A stretch of DNA of 14,443 nt from an uncultured Selenomonadales bacterium (lineage in GTDB: Bacteria; Bacillota_C; Negativicutes; Selenomonadales; Selenomonadaceae), in the NCBI GenBank assembly GCA_937916025.1, contig CALGGX010000336.1, positions 1 to 14,443 of the forward strand, given 5' to 3'. Positions 1 through 7,580 of the stretch are shown here, one piece after another. The notes below the pieces were generated by a model. The model was given only the letters and a program-made list of their open reading frames with translations, searched no databases and was not told the DNA's origin. The stretch's first letter is position 1. The number at the start of each line of letters is the position of its first letter. A program made the translations under genes and the position numbers.

Positions 1-119
1 GTCTCTGATGGCGGTGGAGGCGGTGGCGGCGGGAAATATTGCCCCCATGTCGACATCGTATCATCAAAATACGGCATTTCCTCCTCGACAATCCACGCTA
101 TTGTCTTGCCATTACTCAT
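1..119 (-). CDS. Unknown late protein with polyproline run (5' end only, runs off left edge)
   Basis: An ATG at 119-117 overlaps the stop codon of the tail-fibre gene (ATGAGTAA), and the frame stays open to the window edge, giving 39 residues. The sequence begins MSNGKTIAWIVEEEMPYFDD and then has a run of eight consecutive prolines (about residues 30-37) followed by Ser-Glu. A GGGAGAT/GAAGG purine stretch lies just upstream as a plausible ribosome site. The overlap implies translational coupling to the fibre gene, so a tail-associated role (fibre partner, chaperone or baseplate-like part) is a reasonable inference. I do not recognise the family, and the rest of the gene is outside the window. 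Confidence 0.6.
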   Translation of the reverse strand, partial: MSNGKTIAWIVEEEMPYFDDTMSTWGQYFPPPPPPPPSE

Positions 120-2535
120 CGCCTTCATCTCCCGCGAATAATGCCGCTATATCTTCGTCACTCACTTGCGTACGTTCATCCAACTCTGCCTTCGTCACAT
201 ACGTTTCCGACAATTGCGAGTCCGACAAACTCTCCACCAATTGTTCCGTGTTCAATGTCAATGTGAGTGTTACATCAGACGAACCGTCGAACATCACCGA
301 GCCCATGCCATCGCCCGTGATCTCTATCTTCCGCGCTGTCGACAGCCGTGATGCCTTCCGCGCCACTCCTGCCACTGCTGCCAACACTGCATTCACATCG
401 TACAACTTTAATTTGATATCCTTCGACCCGTCGAATTCCGTCTCACCATGCGCCATTCCGATCACTTTCAATTTGATCGGTTTTGCCAATCTCTGTGCCT
501 TCGCTCCTATCAACTCGTCCACATCGAGATCGACTGTTTGACTGCCGTTATACTCGAGCAGTAACTCCCTGCCGCGTCGAAACACTAAAAATTTGCCCTC
601 GCCCGACGTTGCCGACTTCGGCTCCGTCACGAAACTCTTCGTTGCCGCGTGATATACCAACACATCTCCATCTTCTATGTCACTGCACACCACATTCACG
701 TGATCTATCGCATTCGCGCTGCCGCTTATATCTATCGGTATGTCTTTGTCTTTTGCTATTCGGAGCAACTTTCCTATCTCGCCGCTCTCGGATATGTCGT
801 CCTCCGTGATGTAATCTTTATCCGCAGGAATCAGCTTGTTCAATGCCGCGTTGTAAATCAGCACCTGCCCGTCTTTCATTCCGGTTGTGTCAACGCGCAC
901 ACCGTCCACCTTCGCCGCACTCCCCGTTGTATCGACTTCGATCCGACCGTCCGCATTGATCGTTACATTCGACGCCGTGCTTGCTTCATAATCCGATTGA
1001 CGCACAAATTCATTATCTATTGCCACAATCCGATCCCGCTGCTCATTATAGCTGAGAAGTTGTCCGTCTCCGATACTTCCGAGCTCGGACTTGATCCCAT
1101 TAAGCCCCCCTGCCGTCCCGCGAATGTTGACATCGAGTGTCTTGTCGACCGGCACACGGACGAGCTTTCCTGCCTCGCTTGTTTCGCTTACATCCGCCGT
1201 CGTCAAATACGTATTCGTCGTCGACACAATCTGTTGCAAGCGACTGTTGTACGTAAGCAGTTCGCCGTTCTGCAACATCCCCAGCCCGACTCCGTTAATT
1301 TTCGATGCGCTACCGTCCAGATCAGCGTGAATTAATCCCTCACGATCAACTCGCACGATCTTCTCTGCATCGCCGCTCGCACTCACATCGTTTTCGCTGA
1401 TGTATCTCTTCGTCGCCGTGATTATCTTCTTCGTCCGTCCGTCATATTCAAGCAATGTTCCCGAGTCGAGATTGATCGCATCCAGCCCCACTCCTTCCAA
1501 CATCTTTGCACTGCCGTCTATCGACGCCGATATCATCTCTGCCGACTGCAATCTCTTGTTCGACGCCGAATATGCCAACACTCGACCATCACGCAAGCCG
1601 ATCGTCGACACCGACACTCCGTCAATTTTTGATGCACTGCCTTCTATGTCGAGTTTTGCCGTCTCCGTCGGCGACAACTTGCTTTGCGACGCATTATACG
1701 CCAGCACTTGACCGTCTTTTATGCCTCCGGTATCCACCTTCACGCCGTCAATGCACGCCGCCGAACCGTTGATCGAAATGTGCGCAACACCGGTGCCGTC
1801 CGTCTCGACTATTTTGTTTGCCTCGCCCGTCTGACTTACATCATCACGTGTCAATTCATCCTTCGCCTGATTGATGAATTTGTCTCTGCCTGCATCGTAA
1901 ACCAGCACATCTCCATCTCGCAATTCTGTTACATCGAGCTTTTTTCCTAAGATTTTTTCCGCACTGCCGCTTATGTCGATGTTGCCCTTGCCGGTAACCG
2001 CATCAAGTCGCAACACCTTGCCCGCGCCGCTTTCTGCTACTTCTTCGCGTGTTATGCAATACCGCGCATAGTCCGCCAGATCGGCAAAGTTCAGACTCAG
2101 CATTACTTCCCATGCCGTTCCGCTCCAATAATACAATCTCTTCTCGTCAAACGCATAATACAACGCGTTCGTATTGATGCCGCTCGTCGGCTTGTTCACT
2201 CCGAGCCCGCCGTAGATTGTCGTAATTTCGCCGCCATTCTCGACTGCTCCGATATCACCGGGCGTGATCCCGAAGAACGACTCGCCCAACCGCCCCAATT
2301 CGATCCATCGACTGTTGTCGTCGCTTCTCATATACAACCGCCGCGCCGTGCTGTCGACGTGCAACTGATACGGCTCCGAGTCACTTATATCGCCCGCCGC
2401 CGCGTCCAATCGCCGCAATCGATTCATCAACGTGTAAATCACTCCGAATTCTGCCTTCGTCTTCAGCGCAAACGTGTCCAAATCATCGCCGTCCGGCGCA
2501 TAGATGATCTCATTCTGTACTTTCCACTCACTCAT
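112..2535 (-). CDS. Large repetitive tail fibre / appendage protein
   Basis: This is an 807-residue protein, probably a trimeric receptor-binding fibre or virion appendage. Residues 1-160 form a non-repetitive N-terminal part, presumably the virion-attachment end. Residues about 161-640 hold eight diverged repeats. Each has an I-x-GSA-x-x-I-D-G-V motif (for example at 254-264, 298-306 and 603-611) followed about 20 residues later by DGQVLAYNA or a variant (274-282, 555-563, 622-630). Six units carry an extra ITxDDVSxSGEAxKIVRVD segment. Residues about 679-711 and 725-761 are a second repeat pair of the form ARKIEITGDGxGSxxFDGSxDVTLTL, a pattern familiar from phage tail fibres. The start ATG follows GGGAGG with 8 nt spacing. 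The gene sits after the tail hub gene and overlaps the next gene by 8 nt. Fibre assignment is by repeat architecture and position; the receptor is unknown. Confidence 0.75.
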   Translation of the reverse strand: MSEWKVQNEIIYAPDGDDLDTFALKTKAEFGVIYTLMNRLRRLDAAAGDISDSEPYQLHVDSTARRLYMRSDDNSRWIELGRLGESFFGITPGDIGAVENGGEITTIYGGLGVNKPTSGINTNALYYAFDEKRLYYWSGTAWEVMLSLNFADLADYARYCITREEVAESGAGKVLRLDAVTGKGNIDISGSAEKILGKKLDVTELRDGDVLVYDAGRDKFINQAKDELTRDDVSQTGEANKIVETDGTGVAHISINGSAACIDGVKVDTGGIKDGQVLAYNASQSKLSPTETAKLDIEGSASKIDGVSVSTIGLRDGRVLAYSASNKRLQSAEMISASIDGSAKMLEGVGLDAINLDSGTLLEYDGRTKKIITATKRYISENDVSASGDAEKIVRVDREGLIHADLDGSASKINGVGLGMLQNGELLTYNSRLQQIVSTTNTYLTTADVSETSEAGKLVRVPVDKTLDVNIRGTAGGLNGIKSELGSIGDGQLLSYNEQRDRIVAIDNEFVRQSDYEASTASNVTINADGRIEVDTTGSAAKVDGVRVDTTGMKDGQVLIYNAALNKLIPADKDYITEDDISESGEIGKLLRIAKDKDIPIDISGSANAIDHVNVVCSDIEDGDVLVYHAATKSFVTEPKSATSGEGKFLVFRRGRELLLEYNGSQTVDLDVDELIGAKAQRLAKPIKLKVIGMAHGETEFDGSKDIKLKLYDVNAVLAAVAGVARKASRLSTARKIEITGDGMGSVMFDGSSDVTLTLTLNTEQLVESLSDSQLSETYVTKAELDERTQVSDEDIAALFAGDEGDE

Positions 2536-2557
2536 TTTCTTTGCCTCCCTATAGAAA

Positions 2558-2577
2558 AATCGCCACCTTCGGCGATT
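2558..2577 (-). terminator. Putative intrinsic terminator/attenuator between hub and fibre genes
   Basis: On the minus strand a 7-bp stem AATCGCC/GGCGATT encloses the 6-nt loop GAAGGT and runs directly into a T tract (GGCGATTTTTC). The hairpin overlaps the stop codon of the hub gene (2576-2578), and the ribosome site of the fibre gene follows at about 2544-2549. The geometry is that of a modest Rho-independent terminator. Inside a late operon it may act as a partial terminator that sets fibre dosage. It could also be a chance hairpin, since the stem ends in A-T pairs. Confidence 0.5.
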
Positions 2578-4030
2578 ACACTTCTGCTATGTCCAGCGTG
2601 ATCGAATGCAAAATAAATCCGACCGCCTTGCCTCTTCCCTCTATGTCGAGATAGTACTTCCTGTAGACATTGCGGCTCTCGACACTATACGTATCTTTCG
2701 ATATCGCGCGTTCTTCTGATTGCGGCATTTCTCGTCCGCGATTTTTACTCTCCGACGCGAGCTTCAAGCGCGTTTGATAGATCGGGGATTTCGGTCGCCG
2801 TGTCTTACAGGGCAACGGCACTTTCACCTTGCCCGCTGTTATCTCGCCGAGATATTCCGCTTCATTCAGCGGCGTTACCAACACCTTCGTTCTCTTTAGC
2901 AGAAAATCGTGATGACTTACCAACCTCTGCCCGACCATCTTCCATTCCATCGCTTTGCCATTGTCCAGGAAGCTGTCGCTGTCAAGAACTGAGATCCGAT
3001 CGCGCTTGACTACATACACTTCTTTTCCCGCGCCGAACGCATCGCGCACTTCCGCATTGAATTTTCTCTTCCACCAGCTTTTGAGTACCACATCGTAAAT
3101 CAATACGCTCTCGGTGCCTCCTATCAACCAAACCTGATTGAGCGAAGGCAGAAATCGCGCTTGGGTTTCCGGCGGCAATCTCTCTAACTCGCTACTTACC
3201 AATAAGCCGATGTTCTCGGGGCGCGCCGTGCCATAGATTCCTTCCTGTATGAAATGTGCGTCGAACCAATTTAACACAAACACTTCGTCTCCTACCACAC
3301 ATTGACTTCTCCGCGTTTTACAACCAATCGCCCTGCCTACCTCTATCAATTGCCATTCATCAAATTCGCCTTGCAACCTATACGCTCTTTGATTGCTCTT
3401 CAATATCAATACTTCATTCGCCAGCGACGCCAGCCCCACTATCCTCGCGCCGTCTTTATAGCCGATCTCCAGCCACTTCGACGAACTTGCACTGTTGTTG
3501 TCGATTAACCAGTCATTTTCATCACCCACTCCGCTGTAAAACAATCGCCTCCCGTGCGCGATCATTACGCGTCCACCGCGCACTTTTACTTCTTCCGCCG
3601 GGGGCGTATCCAATATCTGCAACTTCTCGCCATTGAAATATTGCAATTGACCGCCGCTCGCTATCAATACGCCACGATCCCACGCCTCATACTTCGGATA
3701 CAACTTCCCCGTCAGCTTCCCGAGCGTCAACGGTTTTGCCCGACCTTCAAAATCGACTAAAAACACTCGCCTGTCGTCTCTCACTATCAGCATCGCCTTG
3801 TTTATCTCATCGTATACGACCGCGAACAGCTCCTCTTTTTTCAATTGAAATACATCGCGCGTGCCGCTCACCGTTCTCAGTTTGCCTGTCGCATGTTCCA
3901 CTTCGAGATTGATTGCTACCGCAAGTTGATTCTCTTCTATTCCCTCCACTACCCCCACCGTGTTCAGCCCGCCGCTGAAGTCCGCGCGAATTACCGGCTG
4001 CTGTTTCTCATGCTTGACCGCCAACCTCAT
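2576..4030 (-). CDS. Tail hub / packaged-DNA stabilisation-like protein (beta-propeller type)
   Basis: This is a 484-residue protein. Its N-terminus contains ADFSGGLNT, then a DNQ-like EENQLAVAINLEVEH and GKLRTVSGTRDVF, a layout common to podovirus tail-hub and P22 gp10-like stabilisation proteins. The middle is a succession of short beta-strand-rich segments (LFAVVYDEINKAMLIVRDDR, GVLIASGGQLQYFNGEKL, LASLANEVLILKSNQRAYRL, GDEVFVLNWFDAHFI, VLIYDVVLKSWWKR), as expected of a propeller. No signal peptide or membrane segment is visible. The start is ATG 4030 because it overlaps the stop of the adaptor gene as TAATG; an in-frame TTG at 4036 is less attractive. In P22 and T7-like virions such proteins sit below the portal and adaptor and close the DNA channel. 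The specific family is inferred, not proven. Confidence 0.6.
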   Translation of the reverse strand: MRLAVKHEKQQPVIRADFSGGLNTVGVVEGIEENQLAVAINLEVEHATGKLRTVSGTRDVFQLKKEELFAVVYDEINKAMLIVRDDRRVFLVDFEGRAKPLTLGKLTGKLYPKYEAWDRGVLIASGGQLQYFNGEKLQILDTPPAEEVKVRGGRVMIAHGRRLFYSGVGDENDWLIDNNSASSSKWLEIGYKDGARIVGLASLANEVLILKSNQRAYRLQGEFDEWQLIEVGRAIGCKTRRSQCVVGDEVFVLNWFDAHFIQEGIYGTARPENIGLLVSSELERLPPETQARFLPSLNQVWLIGGTESVLIYDVVLKSWWKRKFNAEVRDAFGAGKEVYVVKRDRISVLDSDSFLDNGKAMEWKMVGQRLVSHHDFLLKRTKVLVTPLNEAEYLGEITAGKVKVPLPCKTRRPKSPIYQTRLKLASESKNRGREMPQSEERAISKDTYSVESRNVYRKYYLDIEGRGKAVGFILHSITLDIAEV

Positions 4031-4746
4031 TACCAATACCCCCGCACTTTGATTGCCACCGGCGGCGGACTCAATATCTGCGCTATCTGATTGTGGATCG
4101 TACCTATCAACTGCTGTTCCTGCATCATGTCATATTCGTTGCCGACTGCTAACCGCGTCGCCGCATATTCCAACAAAAAATCGTCGAACTCGCTGTTTAG
4201 CGGCGTAGCGTCTTCTTCGCTCATTTCCTCGATATCGTACACTGTTCGCACCGTGAAACCTGTTTCGCGTTCCGGGCACGGATATACTCGCAATGCTCGC
4301 GCGCCGTATCTGTAGAAGCAATACGGTCTGCCGCGCGCTTGTCTCTCGCGTATGTGATGGTTCGTCACCTCGCGCAACTGATATTCATCGTATGTCTTGA
4401 TCTCATATCGAGAATAGATCGGCGTCCGACTTCCAAATAACGGCTTTGTTTCTCCGCACAATCTCTCGCTTGTAAATCCCTCGATTACACTTCTCACTCT
4501 GTCTCCTGCCGTCATCTCTATTATCTTCGTCGGCGTCTTCGGCAGAATTACTTCTCTCTCTCCTGCTTGAAACACTCCCTTCGATACCGTCATTATTATC
4601 TCGGGCTGTATTTCCGTTATCGAGCGGCGTATGACGCGCAGACCCGCATTGAGTACATCCTTTATCTCCTCGTCGCTGTAATTGATCTTTTCTTCGTCGT
4701 GGATCATTCGCCGTATTCGACGGATCGCTTTTCTTACCGGGATCAT
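4030..4746 (-). CDS. Phage head-tail adaptor / tail tubular A-like protein
   Basis: This is a 238-residue protein that is charged and helix-rich at the N-terminus (PVRKAIRRIRRMIHDEEKINYSDEEIKDVLNAGLRVIRR). A central beta-rich part follows, with YRYGARALRVYPCPE near residues 145-159, and then a C-terminal helix containing LNSEFDDFLLEYAATRLAVGNEYD (about 182-205). This order (N-terminal helices, a 'yP.p' strand, a helix with D/E-x-x-LL-x-Y-A) matches podovirus adaptor proteins (T7 gp11 and P22 gp4-like roles) that bind beneath the portal. The start chosen is ATG 4746: AAGGCGGTGAT at 4761-4751 lies at ideal spacing for it and would overlap an alternative GTG at 4755. The gene abuts the hub gene (TAATG), so the two are likely coupled. 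The family call is moderately sure. Confidence 0.6.
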   Translation of the reverse strand: MIPVRKAIRRIRRMIHDEEKINYSDEEIKDVLNAGLRVIRRSITEIQPEIIMTVSKGVFQAGEREVILPKTPTKIIEMTAGDRVRSVIEGFTSERLCGETKPLFGSRTPIYSRYEIKTYDEYQLREVTNHHIRERQARGRPYCFYRYGARALRVYPCPERETGFTVRTVYDIEEMSEEDATPLNSEFDDFLLEYAATRLAVGNEYDMMQEQQLIGTIHNQIAQILSPPPVAIKVRGYW

Positions 4747-4750
4747 TTCA

Positions 4751-4761
4751 ATCACCGCCTT
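4751..4761 (-). promoter_or_regulatory. Ribosome binding site that fixes the adaptor start
   Basis: AAGGCGGTGAT differs by one base from the full anti-SD complement AAGGAGGTGAT and ends 4 nt before ATG 4746. It contains the codon of the alternative GTG start at 4755, which makes ATG 4746 the better choice. Confidence 0.6.
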
Positions 4762-4764
4762 GCT

Positions 4765-4941
4765 TTATTTCGTCGCTTCTTTCGGCTCGTTCTTTCCCTC
4801 GATGTATTTCACCTCAAGGTGCCCGTTAATCTCATCGCTTATTATTCGCAATTTCGCCACTGTCGCATCCAGTTCTTCTCGTCTGCAATCGAAGAAATAC
4901 AGATTGATAACCCCGCCTGTTTTCAATTCTTTGTTCGTCAT
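4765..4941 (-). CDS. Small hypothetical protein after large terminase
   Basis: This is a 58-residue acidic/basic protein (MTNKELKTGGVINLYFFDCR, then REELDATVAKLRIISDEING and a lysine/glutamate-rich tail). ATG 4941 lies 18 nt after the terminase stop codon and is preceded by AGAGAGG about 10 nt upstream. An in-frame ATG at 4971 would overlap the terminase end by 13 nt and add ten residues, but its SD is poorly spaced. No cysteine motif, signal peptide or membrane segment is seen. The family is not recognised. Its position between terminase and adaptor suggests a packaging or head-tail accessory, but that rests on context only. Confidence 0.6.
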   Translation of the reverse strand: MTNKELKTGGVINLYFFDCRREELDATVAKLRIISDEINGHLEVKYIEGKNEPKEATK

Positions 4942-4958
4942 TCCTACCAGTCCTCTCT

Positions 4959-6362
4959 TCAATACGTCCATACCGATTTTTTCGACTCCGATACATATCC
5001 ATCTTGCGGCGTTGCTACTTTTGGTTTTGACGGTGTCCACGGTCGACTCAAACAGCCGTACACCAGCGCATCTACCGCGTGATCTTCGCCCGACGTGTCA
5101 TATGTCTCGGGATTGTTTTTGTCATGCGATAACATCGGCAACGTCCGCAACAGATTTATGCAATTCGCGAAAAAATATATCGCCGGTTTGTATTCTCCGC
5201 TCGCCTGACGGTTTCCTATCAGTCTCTGCTTCAATGCATTCGCTCCTTCCACTCGTCCTTTCGAGCTTTTCCCGAACGTCACCAACCGCGCCTTGGTCAA
5301 CTCTGCATTGAGCTCCTCTGCTATCGTCGGTCCCGTTACTCCCGTTCGCGCCCAACCTGCCGAATCCAATACTCCGTACTTCAATTGTTCCTCGCTCTTT
5401 TCCAATCCCGCAATTTTCTTACCGACTTGCGCCGCTGTCTCGCCTGTGCCGACATTCGCCTTTCCGCCCCACCCGTACAGCTCCCTATAGCAATACAAAT
5501 TGCCGTCATAGTCGACCGCAATCCATAGACAACAGTACGGTCGCGCCGAGCCCCAATCCATCGCGCGAAATCGTAACCACCCCTTCGGCAGCGCAAACGG
5601 ATTGACGATGTGCTTTGTTTCATTGAACTCCCGAAAGAATTGCCCGCCCTCTATCCCCCAATTTCCCTCGCCCGCCACCTTATACCTTTGCGGATCGTTC
5701 TTCTTCATTTCCTCGAACAATTCCCGATCCGCATCCGACAACCTTGCATTGTAGAGGTAAGTCGTCGTCAGAGTCAATACATTCGCCGACTGCTTATCAA
5801 AAAATCGCGCCTTCAACCAGCTGCTCGCACTCCACGGATTGAAACTTATCGACCATTGAATGAAGTATCCTTCAGGCAATTTGCCGCGCAGCGACTCGTC
5901 CACTCGATTGAATTCTTCCTCATCGCATTCATACGCCTCTTCCAACCATGCAAAATTCAAATGCCCGCGCGCCACCGTGATCGACGTGATCTTCATCCCA
6001 TCATCGAGCCCGCGAAAGATTATCCTCTGCCCTGTCGGCAAATACTCCAACTCCAACGGATTTACTCGCGTCTTCCAATATTCTCTCACCCCCAGTCGAT
6101 TGATTGCCCATTTCAACTGCGCATAGCAACTGTCTTTCAGCGTCGCCGCCGTCTTTCGCAAGACCAACGCATTCGACAGCGGATATTCCATCAGCCGACA
6201 GATCAAATTCAACGCTATCGTCGTCGACTTCTTCGACGCCCGACTACCCTTCACTAATCTATACCTGTGCTTGCTGTTCCAAAACGTTCCATAGCCTTTT
6301 CCTACTATCTCCGGCAACCATGCCGTCGTCCCCTCAGGTACTTCAATCTTCAAGCTGATCAC
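4959..6362 (-). CDS. terL: Phage terminase large subunit (packaging ATPase-nuclease)
   Basis: This 467-residue protein powers DNA translocation into the prohead and cuts the concatemer. The ATPase domain has a Walker A-like KGSRASKKST (38-47), Walker B LNFAWLEEA (135-143, with E141/E142) and a coupling motif SISFNP (171-176). The RNase H-like nuclease domain has acidic residues in FRAMDWGSARPYC (D269), YGVLDSAGW (D333) and GEDHAVDALVYG (D427/D431). Length and motif order match the PBSX/Terminase_3-type family. The start is a GTG at 6362 inside the end of the small-subunit gene (20-nt overlap); a TTG at 6353 is the alternative, and the next in-frame ATG would remove the Walker A region. The SD is weak, consistent with coupling to terS. 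Unusually, no portal gene follows it. Confidence 0.95.
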   Translation of the reverse strand: MISLKIEVPEGTTAWLPEIVGKGYGTFWNSKHRYRLVKGSRASKKSTTIALNLICRLMEYPLSNALVLRKTAATLKDSCYAQLKWAINRLGVREYWKTRVNPLELEYLPTGQRIIFRGLDDGMKITSITVARGHLNFAWLEEAYECDEEEFNRVDESLRGKLPEGYFIQWSISFNPWSASSWLKARFFDKQSANVLTLTTTYLYNARLSDADRELFEEMKKNDPQRYKVAGEGNWGIEGGQFFREFNETKHIVNPFALPKGWLRFRAMDWGSARPYCCLWIAVDYDGNLYCYRELYGWGGKANVGTGETAAQVGKKIAGLEKSEEQLKYGVLDSAGWARTGVTGPTIAEELNAELTKARLVTFGKSSKGRVEGANALKQRLIGNRQASGEYKPAIYFFANCINLLRTLPMLSHDKNNPETYDTSGEDHAVDALVYGCLSRPWTPSKPKVATPQDGYVSESKKSVWTY

Positions 6363-6720
6363 CGCCGCTTATCACTACCGGCACCGTCGCATTCACATTG
6401 ATGTTCGTCGTGAACGCCCCCTGCACTTTCAACAGCAATTGCAACGCCTTTATCCTATTGCTGTCTTCCGCTTCTTCATTCCGCGCAATCCGCGTCAATA
6501 TCTCTTGACACTCTTTGATATCCGCTATCCTGTCGTCGCGCACCTCTTGCGCCAACTCCCGAAGGCGGTCTTGGATTTGCGGTCTCTTCAACAGTCGGGT
6601 TGCCGCCGCTGATGCCGTATTCATATCTCTTACTCGGTAGCCCGCCATCATATACGATGCCGACACATTCCCACTGCTCGCATATTGCAGACAAAACTTC
6701 TCCTGCTTCGGACTCAGCAT
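6343..6720 (-). CDS. terS: Phage terminase small subunit
   Basis: This 125-residue protein recognises the phage packaging site and recruits the large subunit. The N-terminus LSPKQEKFCLQYASSGNVSA followed by SYMMAGY and a further helix TASAAATRLLKRPQIQDRL is the classic Terminase_2 helix-turn-helix pattern. The C-terminal half has a helix with DSNRIKALQLLLKVQGAF, typical of the oligomerisation/TerL-contact part. ATG 6720 is preceded by a near-perfect SD (AAAGGAGGTG). The 3' end overlaps terL by 20 nt, so production of the two subunits is coupled. Confidence 0.88.
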   Translation of the reverse strand: MLSPKQEKFCLQYASSGNVSASYMMAGYRVRDMNTASAAATRLLKRPQIQDRLRELAQEVRDDRIADIKECQEILTRIARNEEAEDSNRIKALQLLLKVQGAFTTNINVNATVPVVISGGDQLED

Positions 6721-6808
6721 CTAACCCACCTCCTTTTCTACTTCCTATCATTCTACCAGATCAAACCTAGCTTTTTTATCGAATATTGAATACTACCTGC
6801 TTTAACTT
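6721..6808. other. Spacer ahead of terS, candidate packaging-site region
   Basis: This 88-bp AT-rich spacer separates the putative regulator from terS. On the minus strand it holds TTGATCTGG directly followed by TAGAAT (6764-6750) and then the terS ribosome site. In many phages the cos or pac site lies in or beside terS, so this is a candidate location. No inverted repeat convincing enough to name cos was seen, and no consensus -35 sits 17 nt from TAGAAT. Confidence 0.25.
6727..6736 (-). promoter_or_regulatory. Near-perfect Shine-Dalgarno ahead of terS
   Basis: AAAGGAGGTG on the minus strand with 6 nt between its end and ATG 6720 gives nine or more contiguous anti-SD pairs. It is among the strongest ribosome sites in the window and fixes the terS start. 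Confidence 0.8.
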
Positions 6809-7252
6809 TCATACCGTTATCAATCCTGCCTGCACCGCTTGCAATGCCGCGTAGTTCCTGAACCGCTCCAACGTCAGCGAATAGTTACTCTGGCTTATCG
6901 CCAATGCATAACAACTCACCAAATACGGCTCCCCTTTGTACCGACGCCGCGCCACTTCGTATCTTCCGTCCCCTACTTTCTTCGCCCAAGCATACGTCCG
7001 ACTCATTACCTCTAACCATTTCTCAGGCAGCTTCACCAAATCTCCTGTCGCCAATCTCACTGCCGACAACGGCGTCGCATTCCTTATCGCCTCATATGCC
7101 GTCGGATCGGGCAATCCGTTCTTATTGACATATTGCGGGCGCGCACTGTCCGATCTCGCCTCTGCTACCGCTTCCAGAATCGCCTTCTCCCTATAAAAGT
7201 GCCAATCAATAACCTTGAAATATTCCCTGCCGTCTTTGTAAACATTGCCCAT
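6809..7252 (-). CDS. Possible ArpU/RinA-like late transcription regulator
   Basis: This is a 147-residue protein with a strong ribosome site (GGAGGGG, 7 nt before ATG 7252). The N-terminus is hydrophilic (VYKDGREYFKVIDWHFYREKAILEAVAEAR). A central SAVRLATGDLVKLPEKWLEVMSRTYAWAKK and a C-terminal ALAISQSNYSLTLERFRNYAALQAVQAGLI look like helices. The final one resembles the sigma-like helix-turn-helix end of RinA/ArpU regulators, which activate packaging and structural genes in Firmicutes phages and typically lie directly before the terminase genes, as here. The similarity is judged by eye and is weak. It could instead be an unrelated packaging accessory. It is the first gene left of the repeat region, so its own expression probably starts there. 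Confidence 0.45.
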   Translation of the reverse strand: MGNVYKDGREYFKVIDWHFYREKAILEAVAEARSDSARPQYVNKNGLPDPTAYEAIRNATPLSAVRLATGDLVKLPEKWLEVMSRTYAWAKKVGDGRYEVARRRYKGEPYLVSCYALAISQSNYSLTLERFRNYAALQAVQAGLITV

Positions 7253-7311
7253 GCCATTTCCCCTCCTACGTCATTATACCGCATTCCAGACCAAGCTATA
7301 TGCAGAAGATA

Positions 7312-7334
7312 GTTCATAAATTACGGTAACGCCC
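7312..7334 (-). repeat. Left arm of 23-bp inverted repeat
   Basis: Read on the minus strand, this begins GGGCGTTACC and ends TTTATGAAC. It matches the plus-strand arm at 7624-7646 in 22 of 23 positions. Farther out on the minus strand, 17 nt beyond the arm, lies TTGGTCTGG (7294-7286). Confidence 0.85.
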
Positions 7335-7440
7335 AGTAACGCCCTAGTAACGCCTAAAAACCAACCCAGGTAACGCCTAAAAAAGTGCCGAGATCCGCGT
7401 CAGTACGCCATCTCCGAAAGCGGTAACGCCCGGTAACGCC
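7326..7440 (-). repeat. Left iteron cluster: six GGCGTTAC octamers
   Basis: Six exact copies on the minus strand occupy 7326-7333, 7336-7343, 7347-7354, 7370-7377, 7423-7430 and 7433-7440. Several are followed on the plus strand by TAAAAA. Start-to-start spacings of the closest copies are 10-11 bp, about one helical turn, which suits cooperative binding of a protein to one face of the DNA. Confidence 0.85.
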
Positions 7441-7511
7441 TAAAAAACATATCTTCCAACATGCAAAACTTTAATTTGAACAAAAATGAATATCCTCTGT
7501 GTTACCTTCAC

Positions 7512-7520
7512 TTTTACACA
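7512..7520 (+). promoter_or_regulatory. DnaA-box-like 9-mer
   Basis: TTTTACACA fits the relaxed consensus TTWTNCACA and overlaps the beginning of the 12-bp tandem repeats, whose units also end in ATCACA. A single 9-mer can occur by chance, so this is only suggestive of host DnaA binding. Confidence 0.3.
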
Positions 7521-7580
7521 GTCTCAATCACAGTCTCAATCACAGTCTCAATCACAAGCTCAATCACAAGCTCAATCACA
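7517..7580 (+). repeat. Five tandem 12-bp repeats
   Basis: Three exact units CACAGTCTCAAT (7517-7552) are followed by two identical variant units CACAAGCTCAAT (7553-7576) and the first bases of a sixth. Part of the unit recurs inverted near 7739-7748 (TTGTGATTGA). No spacer sequences separate the units, so this is not a CRISPR array. It lies near the centre of the inverted-repeat structure and resembles short origin iterons or a slippage-prone spacer. Confidence 0.9.

Noticed and set aside
2871..2878. An extra GGCGTTAC octamer inside the hub gene
   Set aside because: A single isolated copy within coding sequence is compatible with chance and is not part of the clustered arrays.
7273..7278. 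TATAAT on the minus strand as a promoter -10 for the regulator gene
   Set aside because: No acceptable -35 lies 16-18 bp upstream, and the start point would fall on the ribosome site itself, leaving almost no leader. Kept only as part of the TTGRTCTGG observation.
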